NCBI RefSeq assembly: GCF_031877795.1
Contig: NC_133940.1
Coordinates: 12,525,985-12,589,984 of the forward strand
Origin: Strix aluco
Taxonomy: Eukaryota; Chordata; Aves; Strigiformes; Strigidae
Direction: 5' to 3'
Length of the DNA: 64,000 nt
Notes under the pieces: model-generated
Seen by the model: only the letters and a program-made list of their open reading frames with translations
What the model was told of the DNA's origin: nothing
The model's database searches: none
Shown here: piece after piece, positions 23,085-36,256 of the stretch
Position numbering within the stretch: the stretch's first letter is position 1
How the letters are laid out: the number at the start of each line of letters is the position of its first letter
Translations under genes and position numbers: made by a program

Positions 23085-23305
23085 TCCGCTAGCCACAAAG
23101 CTCCTCAGCCCGCTCCCAGCCCCTTGCGGGTGTCACTGCGGGCGTGCGCAGCGCCCCGATGCTCTGGTCCTGCCTTGCCCTTGGCCCCGCTGCTCTCGCG
23201 GGAGCGTCGGCAGCCCTGAGCCCGCAGCAGAGCAGCTGTGAGCTGTCAGACCTTCCCGCTAGCGGGAGGTCGGACATAGAAACACGGACCAAGCTCGCTC
23301 GTGTG
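23085..23305. promoter_or_regulatory. Small intronic CpG-rich islet, candidate alternative promoter or enhancer
   Basis: About twenty CpG dinucleotides occur in roughly 220 bp, whereas flanking intron has almost none. The islet contains GC-box-like and GCGTGCGC cores and ends with a 23-bp near-perfect palindrome (23249-23271). CpG retention suggests an unmethylated regulatory element in the germ line. An internal promoter, enhancer or unannotated lncRNA start are all possible. No clear exon with a good donor follows. Confidence 0.45.
23249..23271. repeat. 23-bp near-perfect palindrome
   Basis: GACCTTCCCGCTAGC continues as its own reverse complement, GCTAGCGGGAGGTC overlapping at the centre, with one mismatched pair. 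It lies at the 3' side of the CpG-rich islet and could be a dimeric factor site or a hairpin. Confidence 0.8.
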
Positions 23306-26300
23306 TGAGTTAATTCAACACATTATTAATGTGACAATAATATGAGGCATCTGATTTCTTTGTGAATTAGGGAAGAAGCCCACAGCCATAACCTAAACCA
23401 GTTCAGTGCATGCAATCCCATTAGAGATTTCTTTGTGGTATTTTTGTAGTTCCACAAATCTGTTACTTTCCTACAAAGAAACAATGTAAATGTGCCCCCT
23501 ACCCAAGAGACCTTTGGATCTGAGGCATTCCAGAAAATCCCACATTTACCATAAAACTTACATAGGAGGATTAAATTAGAGGGTACAACAAGAGCCAGTG
23601 CTGATAAGTACATTTAGTCTTGTTCCTAAATTGCAGGGGGTTTTAAATTTTCATTTTATCTGTTAACACTCCTTGAATGGAGGGCTGGAATTTGAATGGC
23701 TAGGAGTGTTTCCTAACACGAGGGATGTGAATAGCTGGTTTAATAAGAAACTTTCCTAATTTTCAGCCACAAGCCAACCCCTAGTGCCTTAGACCTTGAG
23801 ATATGTCCACAGAATGTCTGAGGTTCTGTGTCAGAAAATGAACAAGTAGTTTAGGATCCATAAGGGTTGTTTATTTACTTACATTAGGAGTTCGCTGCTG
23901 CTGTGATTGGAGACATTTCTTGTTTTCTAGCACAACCAGCATTCAGCCTCAGACTGAAGGAGAGGATGTTAGAGGCTTTCTTGTCCCCTACGGAGTTCAA
24001 ACCCTCGTTTGGGCTCTGTCAAATCCTTTACCCTTGCCAGAGACTGCATTTATCTCAGACTCTAAAGAGCAATTATTATGATTTATCTGTCTTCAGTGTG
24101 AATAAGATTTTACCAGGCATTTTCTACACAGAAATCTCCAGCCGGGAGAAGTGCAACCTACAGCCTGTCCTTTCCAGGGCTTTGTTGCCCATGCTCAGCA
24201 AATTTCCCAGTTTTAACCATCAGCAGCAGCATTGCTAAATGGAAAGGAGGATGAATTACACCCTCTGCAGTTCTGTTATGTTATCCTCCTAAAGGACCTA
24301 TTTGTCTTTCATTGTATTTCCAGGTCCTTTGTGCTCGAAATGATCTTCTAAACTTTGTAAGTAAACTTGCTTTGCTGGCTGGTAAATTAAAGCTGTTTAC
24401 CCATTAGAGTATTCCAAGAGGGCTGCAATGATGTTTGCCTGTGCTCTTTGTTGGGGCGAACAGCTTGATTGTTAAAACTGAATGAAATTATGTCGAGGCA
24501 GAAGATGGCAGATGTGACCAGGTTTCAGATAAGCTATAGTTAGCTAGGTGAAGACTAAATATCTTTACACTGCTGCTTTAAATCCTTAAGGACTCCCCTC
24601 ACCATGGCACTTACCTTGTCGTGGGTTCAGAGATGCTTTAGTGAAACTTGCCATTCGAGATCGGGCAACACAAGTTTGGGAGGTGAAGAGCCAGAGCAAG
24701 CTTGCGCGAAGTGGTAGCTGTGCAGTCCTTTCCAGAATACACTGATGGAGAGGGATAGTCATAGAGATGCACCCCAGTGATAAGTCTCAGGAACATTTCC
24801 AAGCAAATGATTTGCATGTAGTTGAGCAACCTGAGCTATGTGAAGATTTCAGCAGTGGTGGCCCTAATTCTCATATGCTCAGAATTTACTGTGCACCCAC
24901 AGGCAGGTTTCAGTTTGACTCGTTCCTCGGGTTTACTGGATTTGGAAATGGAACTGGGATCTCTATATGAGCATATCGTTGTAGGTTTCAGTTCAGAGAT
25001 TGGGGTTTTTTTAAGAAAGTAACTGTTTTATGTGCTGTCTATGTGTAGGAATAAAAGATAAGGAGCAGAGGAAAGCACTCAGATACAAGACCTTGTACTA
25101 TTAATGGTCATAAGGCCTAGGATCATTTTTTTGCAGGGCAGCTGGCCACTTCTGACTTGTACCTAGGGTTGCTGCAGTCAAGGTACCTGCTCTGAGTGGA
25201 AACATGGTCATGCAGAATCACTCCAGATCTAGTTTACAGTGCCAGTTTAGGGCAGGGTCTTCATGGTTCATTGCTGGGACAGAGAAGAAGAGGCATATGA
25301 CCCTACACAGCAATAGCAGCAAGTAAGTATGGTGATGTAGCACAACTGAGTCTACCATCAAGCAGGAAACTTTTACCTTCCAAAATAAAATGCATCCATA
25401 ATGGACAGAAAGGCCAAGTAAACATTGGCTTTAATAAGCTGCTGGAATTGGGCAGGTGCGCAGTCAAACTGGAAGGTTAGATCTGAAGCTTTCACTTGCA
25501 TTTATCAGTTTGCACAAATCTGCTTGGAACATCTCTTTGTCCTCTCTGAAAAGATTTCAGATATAAAGTACTTAGACTCATCAGAAAAAAATATCCTGAA
25601 ATAGAAATGGCACCTCATGTTCTCTAGCAATATTGGAGCTTAAGGACAAACCAGAAGCCAAAGAAATGCAGTCTCAAATTCCAACCTATTATGACCATAT
25701 TTATAGGGAACATTTAAATAGTCTGAGCTGTTTCCACTACATATTCCTTACTGCTAACAACAGTTCCTTATGACTGATGATATGTCATCTTCATTGAACA
25801 CTGAACTTGAATATCACAGTTGAGCTTCAGGCTTTTCAGCTTCTGTATCAATTGGCTGCATGCAGATCAAGCACAGAGCCATGGTCCTCAGCAACGAGGG
25901 AATGGGAAGAGAAAAGCAGACAGGAGGATTTTGCCTCCCGATGGAAAACTCCAGATCTGCCATTATCAGAGCTCCTGGTAGCTCCAGTGCAACTGGGAGA
26001 GGTGGTATGTGGTAAGGAAACTGCAACATTTACCAGCATGTAATTGGAAACTGGAGACAATGAATGGATAAAAATACGTTAAAATGCACAATTTCACTTT
26101 ATTTTGTGTAACATCCTTTGCACAAAACTTTCCACTCAAAGAGATTACAGCCAGATAGAATTATGGTGAAAAATAAAAGCAGAGTTGCAGAGAAATTGGT
26201 AACTTCTTAAAAAGAGTAAACTGTCACTGAAAAATCTCACTTTCTATTTGAGAAATCAAATCTATGCATGGTGCAGCCATTTTTGCTTTGCCTGGCATAA

Positions 26301-29300
26301 GATTTGCATGACTCACAGCCAGCAGCATGCTGAGGACCTAGAAATACATAATACAAAAGCAGATGCTGACTGCTGTCCGCTGGCTGGGCAATTCCCGTAC
26401 CATCTTTGAAATGATGATCCCATTTGATGGGGCAACAGACAGAATGAAAGGCAAGTGCACATGATGCTTCTCCCCTAGGTGAGGTTATTAATCTGAAGGG
26501 TGAGAGACAGTGTGAAGCCTGCTAAACACCTACTATTGTAGCAGTCAGTCCCAGCTGGTGAGGATGGGTGATGTAATCGATCAAGCAGGAGGAGAAAGTT
26601 TTCAAATGGGAGGGTGTAAAATTTGAAAGGCTGCACGTAGGAATGAAAAGTTGCAGTCCTAATTCGAGTACGCAGGCAGCTCAGCAGATGGCCCAGCAGA
26701 TGAGTTGCTATGCACCACGGTATGTGTGAGAACTTGAGAGTAATGGCGAGGCTCCACGCAGAAACGTAGCCCTGCCCTGCACATGGTATGAGGTAACATC
26801 AGATGCCATGTTCCTTACCCCAGCTGGGCCCTCCGTCCCCCATCAGGGCACTCCTTTGGCTTGCACACCAAGCTTTCCACAACAGTATTTCATACTGCTG
26901 TTCTGCATTACAGCAATTTCCTCTCCCTGCTTTGCCTTCCCTCTCCAAACAGAGCAAGAGCCATCCCCAGAAGCGTAGTCTTTGCTAGTCACGCTCACAC
27001 CAAAGGTACATCGCTAACTTCTCCTCCTGCAGCTCTCAGGCTGAGCTCGCACATCTCTTGGGCTGGAACACCTCCCGCTTCAGGCCATAGAACAGCCCCA
27101 CTGGGATGTTTTGGGTTCATTTCCTACAATTCCAGTTCCTCCAGCAGTGAAGTCCAGTGGCCAGAGAGGTTTCATGTGCATCCTATGTGACTTCCACCTT
27201 CCCTAATAACTGCAGCTTTTGGGGAATTTTAGGGAAAATCTTTAGAAAATCTCTAAAAATTCATCCTTTGTTTAAGAACTGACCAGTTTGCATCTGACTT
27301 TCTCCAGGGGATCTGCTTTGCTGCTGACTGTTTGTGAGACTTTTGGGCTCCATTTGCAAATCACCTGTGCACTTATAGCTAGATCCTGGAAAAAGCGTCT
27401 TTACCACTAATAGCTTAGAGTAGCCCTTGCCACCTCACCGTCTCATTGCGCTGCCGCTCAGCATAACGGTATTAGGAGCTCTGTTTTTTCCAGTGGTTTT
27501 CTAACAAACTTCTGTTAATCCAGAGCAGTCTATTCATATGGGAAATACCAATAATCCATGTTTTGTGATACAGCAAAGATCTGTCTCACTAACCAGTTTA
27601 CTTGTAACATTGATGAAATGACTGCCACTAAATTGTTTCAAGATTTCCAATGCAATCTACAGGAAAATTACATAGGTGTATAACGATGCATGAATTCAAA
27701 TCACTATAATTATGCTGCTAAACATCTTCTCAGATGTTCTTGCGATGAGTGACATCTTTTTCCTTTATCTTAAACGGCTTCTGAAGCAATATAAACTAAA
27801 CTGGGAACAATGTTCTTTTTTCCCGTATCAGAGTGTTCCCATGGCATACTTGTGCCAGCAGATACGTGGCAGCCCGGCTATGCTAGTAAAACTGCAGACA
27901 AGCCCTTAGATTCAAGCAGTAATGACCCAAGCAGTGATAATCCCTGCTTTCCCACACGCTATCCTGTCAGATTCCTTTTTATCATCTTGCAGTCTTAAGA
28001 GCAGAGTTCGGGTTTTGTGTCTCCTTTGCCCTTGTTATATTTATTTGAATTGCAAACAAAGAGATTCTTTAATTCCCTCTATTTTTGTTATGGTCCCCTG
28101 GAGCCAGCACTAAGACTACCAAATGCACTGAGCTTGTCCAAGGGTAGACTATCACTTCTATCATGGGCTGGCCAGTCATTGTGACGACAGTAATTCTGTG
28201 AGCCCCCAACGCAGGTTGTTGGGATCAGGTGGTGGACTAGGATACGTGGTTGATGATATTTCACTACTGAACCTATAAAGTGTGTTTAGAAAGGAGAATG
28301 CTCTGATCTACCAAAATTAAATTCTGTAAGTACAGCAGCCAAACAATGACAAAAGAATCCAGGCCTGTGTTCACTGTTTGTAAAATAAAACTCTCCGAAT
28401 TGTCTCTCAGCATAAGGACTGTGAGTCAAAGTGGAAGGTTTTATGTTAGTAAAGGAAAAATTAAGGATCATCATCTGTTTTATTGTAAAGAAGCAAAAGG
28501 ATGTTAAAACTATGTTATGCTGGCTCACATCTTTTCTACATAAATGAATTTTTGGGACATTGTACATGCTTACAGTAAACAGTTAAATAGGAAATATTGA
28601 AATCCACTATGATATTTACATAACTTTATCTTTCATAACATACTTGTGCAATAGAGCAGTTAGAATGCAATAATCAAACTGTGTTTTCCTATGCTTGAAC
28701 ATTAATGGCCATCTGGAAAATTGCATGCTACCTATATTCAGTGAATTGGCTGAGTGAGGAAGTCACCTTCAAAGAAACTAAAGTTAGTTTTATGTGTTTG
28801 AGTAAGTTGATTTTTTCCAGGAAGAACATAAAGAGGACAAAAAAATCTTGTTTGTCACCATTCCTCCTTCACGATGGTGTCAGTTGGCACTGGGGTTCTA
28901 ACGCTGCTCACAGACCCAGTCCGCAGCTTCCTGACTTGTCCAGGGACTGTCCTCACATAGGAATGGTGGCGGCAGACCTGACGTGCTTCTGGTAAAGACA
29001 CCAGAGGAGCCCCCAGAGCAGCAAAGAGAAGGGCCCAAGTGTGGAAAAAACCTTAATGTTTTGCAGGAAGATCTTGTAGGAAGCACTGACCACTTCTGGC
29101 AAGGGCTCTGCTGTTTCAGATACCCTTTCTGCCTGTAGCACTTCAATTGTAGCGTAGCAACTTACTTGAAAAACTGGCTGAAACGGCCAGTTATCACTCA
29201 GCTAGTGCAGGGTGTTGCCTCTTCTCTTCCCAGTAAAAATGCTGAGCCATGGACAGGGTCTGTTCTGGGAACTGGCTACAGGCACTCTCATTAGACAACA

Positions 29301-32300
29301 AATACCAGAGCCCCAGGGTAGGGAGTCAGCAACAGGGAATGGGGAGGGGGGGACACATCCAACACCTGTTGGTAATCTGGTTATTAAAAATAAATGTTGA
29401 CTTGATGAACTTCCAGCCAAAAGCTGTTATGTCAGAAGGGAACTGTTCTAATGCTCAGCAGCTAAGGTCAGGGGTATAACTCTGATAAGGCTGGGGATGT
29501 CTCAGCTGGATGGAAAGAAGAGCTGAGCTATCTGGGTAGTTATCTAACTACATGAGGCCTCAGCAGCTTTGACCCCTGTCCTTTTGAAACCCACATCTGA
29601 CTATGTAATATATTTGGTTTACTATTATTCCTGGATTTGCTCAGCTTTTTGGTGAAAATGTTATTAATCACTAATTTAGTTCAGTGGAATAAGAAAGAGT
29701 CCAACTGTGTATGCATAGTACATTTAGTGGTTTCAATCCCTAGCTTATAATTGCTCTTCCCTGAATATGATGCTGTTGGGAAAATTCTTAGTTTCACAGT
29801 GTCAAGCCATTAATTAATCAAGGACCAAACCAGAAGCAGAGCACCATGGAGAAGATTCTTAGGTATTGAAAGCCACTGTTAGTAAACTTCTGTGGAAATG
29901 GTGCCTGGCTGCGGTTGGGGAACTTGCCTTCCAGTTACACGTTGCACTGCCTGAAAATGCAGTGCTGCTACTTTTTCCCTGCACAAAAAACGAGGCACAG
30001 CCACCAAATGAGTCATGGATCTGTGCTCAGCTGTGTCTGACACATGAAACTCTGGAGCAGGATAGAGGCAGCAGCTTTGTGGTGTGGGAATGCAAGACAC
30101 ACACACACAAAAAAAGAATCTTATGCTCAGTGCAGCCCAAGACTTGAAGGTATCTTTAGAGGCCTTTGGCTTTGCTCCTTTTGACTCTATCACCCAGCCC
30201 CAACGCTCATGCATTCTTTCTGGTAGTTTTCATGGCTAACCCTCAGCATCCATACAAGTGGTTCCCTGGCCTCCTTGGGTGGCTGTGACCCATGCTAGAC
30301 CACAGAAAAGTAAAGTAGCCACAGGCTTAGAAAATGGCAGACAAACAGAAAAGATCTCTCGTTGCTGTCTCTCTCCCTTGAACTGCAGCTTTTTTAATCG
30401 CATGATACAAAATGGATTGTGTAGTGGGGTCATTTTGCCTGTGAGTAGGGTGGTGGCCCTGGAGCTCTAGAGGAGCAGAGCTGCTTCTCTCCAAAGGTGT
30501 TTCTAACACAGAGTGTGCAACATCTATCACGTAACGCCATGACAAAACGGTGTTTCTAATACAGAGCTGAAGCAATTTGTGAAGTGAAATTAATCATATG
30601 TCATGGGTTTTGATTTAAATGTGGATTGGAAAGCATGTATAGCAACAGACTACTTCTAAAGACATAGATTCTTTACAGCCAAAGAATGAAAGTGAAAATA
30701 TCCTGAAAAACAATAAAACAAAGAGTACTGTAGCTCTGGCTCTGCAAAAATTTCACATTGGATGCAAGGAATGGTATGGGGAGGGGCATGAGATTATTTT
30801 AGTGCTTCATTCATCTTCAAATTCAGTTGTGCTTTACGGGTCTGATTTTGCACCTGATTTTGCACTAAAGAAAATCTCAAGTTCCCCTTTTAGCTGTCAA
30901 ATAGGAACAAACACAGAATCAGGCATGGAGAAGGAGTCTTGGATTAAACAAATGCAAAGTCCTAATCCAGATCTCTTTCAAGGCAATTGGATTATTCTGC
31001 TTGATTTTCATAAGAATTGAAATAAACTATAATGGAGAGGAGACTCAGGTTAGAGGAGCAAAATTAGCATTCAGAGAGATGGACAAAGATGTCTTATGGC
31101 ATATTTAAAATGCCAGCAGAAGATGAGTACCCAACATCCCCAAATTCCTAGATAGGCTTAAATTTCTGTCTTTTTTTTTTTCCAATAAATCATTATTATG
31201 TATATTTTAACTGCATGACACTAACAGTGCAATAATATTAGTAAGTACTGTAATTCTCAACTTTCGTTAAGTAATAAGAAAGTCACAGAATAAAATATGA
31301 ACGTATGTGATAGGTTTAAAAAAATGGATTCAAACAATCAGTAAGACCAGAAGCTCTGTAAGTGCCAAATTATTGTTGCAGAAGTATTCTTTTTATCTAT
31401 GGGTCATGATTTCCAAGAAACGAGTGAAAAATGTAAACACTTCCAAGCATTTGTCCCTTTGGGCACAGGGTGTATTAAACAACAACAAAAACTACTTCAT
31501 GGACAGAAAAGAATTGTTGGCCAGGATATTACAGACACAAGCCAATAACGCCTAACTTGGTGAACAAGCAAGAAGAAAAAACTTGCAAATGATTTTATCA
31601 CCTGATTCATGGAAGTTCTCCATTCACCTGAGTTTTAAAATGAAGTCTTCGAGTTTAAAGAAACAAACTGGTAACCTTTTTCTGTAGTAGAATTCAAAGC
31701 AGGAGATGGTTGCGGTAATTACTGGCAAGCAAATAGTAAATACTCTCAGAGGTGAAAACCACAGAGCTGGAAATCATGCCTCTGCTAAGATGGGTCAGAT
31801 TCTGTGCTTGATTACACTGCATGAATAAATTATTGGAAGACATGTTTCAAGTTCTTTTTTTCAGAAGTGAAAAAATAATCCAAATTCTTACTTTTGCAAA
31901 GCAGGGCAGAAATATGCAGAAGAGCGTGGCCTCATTAGTTTGCTGCATTACTGATTTAGAGGTGCTCTTTTGAGTAATACAGGTACAAATATCCCATTGC
32001 TCCCAGGCTAGATTGTAAGATTTGTAAGATTGTTTAAGTTATTTAAGCATCCAAATCCGTTTTGTGTCCTAAGTCAGCTCTTTGATGTTGGTTTAATCCC
32101 ACGATAAAAAGTTAATTGGTATATCAAAAATAAGCTGAGAATCCATGCTGATAGGCTGAATGAAAATTGGCGGCACCCAGTCTTTTGTTGATATGAACGT
32201 TAAATAATGGCACTAGGACTGTTTCATCTAAAACAAGCAGCACATTGGAATGCCATAAAAATCAGTATGGTTGCTATTTCTTTAAAATTGCCTGGAACCC

Positions 32301-35300
32301 AGCTGAGCAAATATTGTAATTTGTGAAGCTGCTGGCTGGCAATAGTAATGCTTCGTGTTTCACCTCAAGTCTTCATCTGTCCAACTTCTGCTCTGATTGC
32401 ACACAAAAATAGCTATGGCAGTGCTGCAGGAAGGATCAAAGTCAGAGCAAAATTCTTTGAGTTGTACCTGGTATAGACCAAGACCATCAGAAACCACAAA
32501 CTTTGGGCAGTGTTGAGTGCAAAACCAGAAAGCCGAGGCTCTTCTGTCTGTTGCAATCCTTGAAATTTCCCCAAGAAAATACAGTTTGCTGGGCAAGGAG
32601 TCATGTTGTAAAAATCTCCCTTGCCTTCTTTGGAAGCTTTTTCAGTTTTCCTCCACATCTTACAGTCAATCCATCAGCTCTCTGGAAAGACTAGTTTTCA
32701 GCAGACTTCCATAGTTTGAGACATTACATTGTATTGCCTATATTTATCATGCACAGCACACGTGGGTTTTGTATGTGTCTGATTAGCCTTGTAACCTGCT
32801 GAAATCAGAAAAGGAATTTTTCCCCTTGTTTCACTAAGGCCAGGATGCCATTCATCATCTTCTGGTGTGATACTGTTTTCTCCCTCTACGGTATTCCCTC
32901 TAAATCAGAGTATTTGGGAACAGAAGAGGCACTTCCCTTGGCATACCCCTGGGAAACAGCTCCCTGGTATTTTGCAGTGACTTCTAACACAAACATCAAG
33001 ACAGCATCACCATATGATTCTTCCTGGGCTTTGTAAACTATTAAAAAAATGTCTACTCAGGAGAGGCTTTTCTATCTGCAGAAGGATTACATCAAGCATT
33101 AAATCTTCTCACAAGTTCACATGTATGCTTGTCTTTTACCATCTCTCTCAGCCTGTCTTTTAAAAGTCTCCTAAAAACATCAGCACCACGTCAATCTTTT
33201 CTGAACGGCCCGCATCTATGCTACAGCCACACTTACTCTTTGGCTGAAAAACGTCCATAAACTTACATTTTAGAATCCACTTACTTATGGCTGATTTAGC
33301 AACGTGTGCTTTTGTAACACAAACTTTTGTCCTGACCAGGGGATATTTCACCTCCCAGTTGGCTTGATTTGAATCTAGCAGTTAGATTTAACATTTTAGT
33401 AACCACATCAGCAACACAGAACCTGGTTGGGTTACTGACTGCAGCATACATGTTACTTTTTACACTGCATCCTAACAAGCCACATTTACAAACTGCCTCT
33501 CTGAAAAACATGGTAAGAAAGAGTCATAAGCGAAGGAGAAGAGTAGGAGTAATTCCGCATTCAGATCTAAATTTGTGCCAAGTGTGGGATGAAGTTTAAA
33601 ATAAGAAAAGATAATAGTTGGGGTTCTGTTGTTTCTTTCCACCTCTTTGAAAAGTAATTTTTGATCATACTCTTTGCCTCTTTAAAATTGTAAATTCAAG
33701 TGATGGACCTTTGCTAAAGTGTTTCATGAGTTAAAATTAACCTTGAAAATTAGCAGGAGGTGTTACTTGCTCTGCATTTATCTACTTTATTTTTTTGTAT
33801 CTGACCAGAAATGGGTAGCATGCAAATGCCTCTTTGTGGTTTAAACAAATAAACCATGAAGTCTAAAAAAGGAAGGCAGTTACTGCTTTCTGTGTACAAC
33901 CACTGCTTTCAGATGTCTCTTTTGTATCTGATAATGTCTGTGACTATGGCTCCATTTTTACTCAAAAATATTCTGTACTGTTGGGGTAGGAGAGATCAGA
34001 GGAAGGGATTTTACTAGTTTGGTTTTCTCCTTGAAGGGAACTCCTGCAGTATCCCTCCCCTGGAAATCAGCAAGGACCTGGGGAACAGCACAAGGATGAC
34101 CTTTGTCTTTCCCTACACAACACAACAGATTTGTTATTCAAAATGTCAGTTAATCCACAGTAGAAGTCTGTAAAGGTTCCAAACATGGTGCCCATCCCCG
34201 AATGCCTCTGACAACATCCGTGGTTTTACAAATGTCCTTTCTGCACACCGTTCTCTGAACCGCTACTGTGTGCAACACCCAGACAACAAGGGCAACACCC
34301 TAAAAGAAAATCTCTATTGTCATTCAGAGCCACCCTTTTGGAGTATCATGTGCAAGAATTATCTCAACCTTCACAGGACAGAATTTCTCTCCTGTGTGCA
34401 ACTCTGGCTTCAAGTTTGTAGACAGCACTTTGCATTGGTATGTTTCAATGAAAGCCAGAAGAAAACAATAATTTCATTATGTTTCTCCTTTTCCTCTTTA
34501 GTGTATTAGTTTATTTTTGTCAACTTCGAGCTTTTGGATTTAATGTAGCTTAGATTGTTTTCAGTTAAGATGAGGCATATGGCTTTAGCGAACTGTGAGC
34601 TCTCATCAAGTTAGCTTTGCTGCTCCTGTTAGACATTTTCTTGGTCCTTGCTCTGCTGGAAGGCTTGATGCTTCCAGACTGGTGGTGTTCTCTCATGGTT
34701 TGTTAGTGAGTCATCAAGGTCTTGCTCCACTGTATTCTGATCTATTTTATTTACTAATGATACATACTTCATGGCCCTCTAGTTTAGCAAAGTTGTTTTT
34801 ATAGAGAATAAATGAAACAGAAACACAACTGAAGGATCAATGACTATTCTCTTTGTTTAATATATATATTATCCTCTATATTCAGAGTTGTTAGGCATTC
34901 TTTGCACTTTTAGGTCTCCAGAGATTGGGTTAGACATTTATATAATTAAGAGTTACTCATTCTAAAGTTTAAACCACTTTGTTCTTCATTTGTGATTAAT
35001 CTGGTTTCTCACATTGCACTTCAGCCTTTGGTTTACGTGCTTGTAAAGTGTTTGGTTACTGAGCTGCCTTTCTTTATAATACTGTAAAAAGTCAAAATAT
35101 ATGGTAAATTTTGACTCTTTTTAGAGAGAAAGAAGAGTTGAAGAAATCCATTGTGCTGAAGCAGCAACACAATGCTGTCTTGCATAAGCAAATGTATTTT
35201 GGTTAAAAATAAAATGTAAAGTTTTAGAGACACAGGTAATTAATTTGACTGCATTCTGGCTTCTCCTAGAAGACCCTACCCCTTCTAACTTGAAGTTTCT

Positions 35301-36095
35301 AATTACTGACACAGTTGATAGTGAACTGACCACTCTGCTGCAGGCATAGGAAGACTGAAAGTGTAAAGGAGGTCTAGAGCTTGAACAAAATCTTTCTCAT
35401 AACTGAAGACAATAATTATTTAGTGAGAAACCTTATACAGAGCTCTCTGAAACATACAGATTATGAATACACAGAAGAAAGATCAGTTCACAACATTTAT
35501 ACAGTCCGTTAGCCTCAAGTGGATTTACAAAGCGTATCTGGTGATACTCTGACTGGGGGCTGCCTGTTATCCCAGGGAGCTGTGCAGAACCCACCCCTCA
35601 GCTAACATCTCCCCTGGAAGGGGGGAGCATCTAACAGCATCTGTGCTGAGCTTGTCTGGTTGAGCATCTTCTCAGTACCTGGGAAATGTACTGCCTTGTT
35701 GTCCAGACTTAAATTCCTTTTCATAACTATAGGTAAAAAATAAGTGTGTGATTCAGTTTGGCTTCAGCTGACCCATGGGTCAAGCTGCTGTTGTTTGTTG
35801 TTGTAATTTCTATAGTTACACGGGAAGCACTCTGGGCATTTAGGTATTTTGACTGCCGAAAGCCAGAAATAACTAGTTGGAATAAAAGTGTTAATAGTCT
35901 GATGGCTGTGTGTGAGTCATAGCCACAGTGGCCTTTGAGACAAAAGAGAGATTTCTCTGACTACAGCAGCAGAGAAAGCCCTTCCTCTGTGCAGCCTTAC
36001 ACGCTCACTGCAGGTCAGATTTAAACTTCCTTACTCAGAGCACAAACAGCTCTTCTATTTATACAGCCTGAGCTCCCATACCCCAAGGTCCCTGT
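23306..36095 (+). other. GAB3: GAB3 intron 1, no gene recognised
   Basis: This is a long AT-leaning intronic stretch with only short ORFs lacking domains. A small direct repeat, GGTGTTTCTAAYACAGAG, occurs at 30496-30513 and 30549-30566. A short CA run lies at about 30099-30108. No mobile element was recognised, which is in keeping with low repeat density in birds. Confidence 0.5.
30496..30566 (+). repeat. Direct repeat pair of 18 bp, 53 bp apart
   Basis: The 18-mers at 30496-30513 and 30549-30566 differ at one position (C or T). No flanking features suggest that they bound an insertion, and the function is unknown. Confidence 0.6.
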
Positions 36096-36256
36096 ATCAT
36101 AGAACCACAGAATCATAGAATCATTTGGGTTGGAAAAGACCTCTAAGATCGTCGAGTCCAACCGTTGCCCTAACACCGCCAAGTCTACCACTAAATCATG
36201 TCCCTAAAGGCCACATCTACACATACCTCTAGGGATAGTGACTCAACCACTTCCAA
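36096..36256 (-). mobile_element. CR1 LINE, 3'-end fragment
   Basis: On the + strand the fragment begins with ATCATAGAACCACAGAATCA and continues with the TTTGGGTTGGAA and CTCAACCACTTCC blocks. These are the reverse complement of the CR1 3' untranslated end with its terminal 8-bp-type repeats. About 160 bp are retained, the usual 5'-truncated state, so no reverse transcriptase is encoded. CR1 is the dominant LINE of birds and also occurs in other reptiles. It lies antisense to GAB3 in intron 1. Confidence 0.93.
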
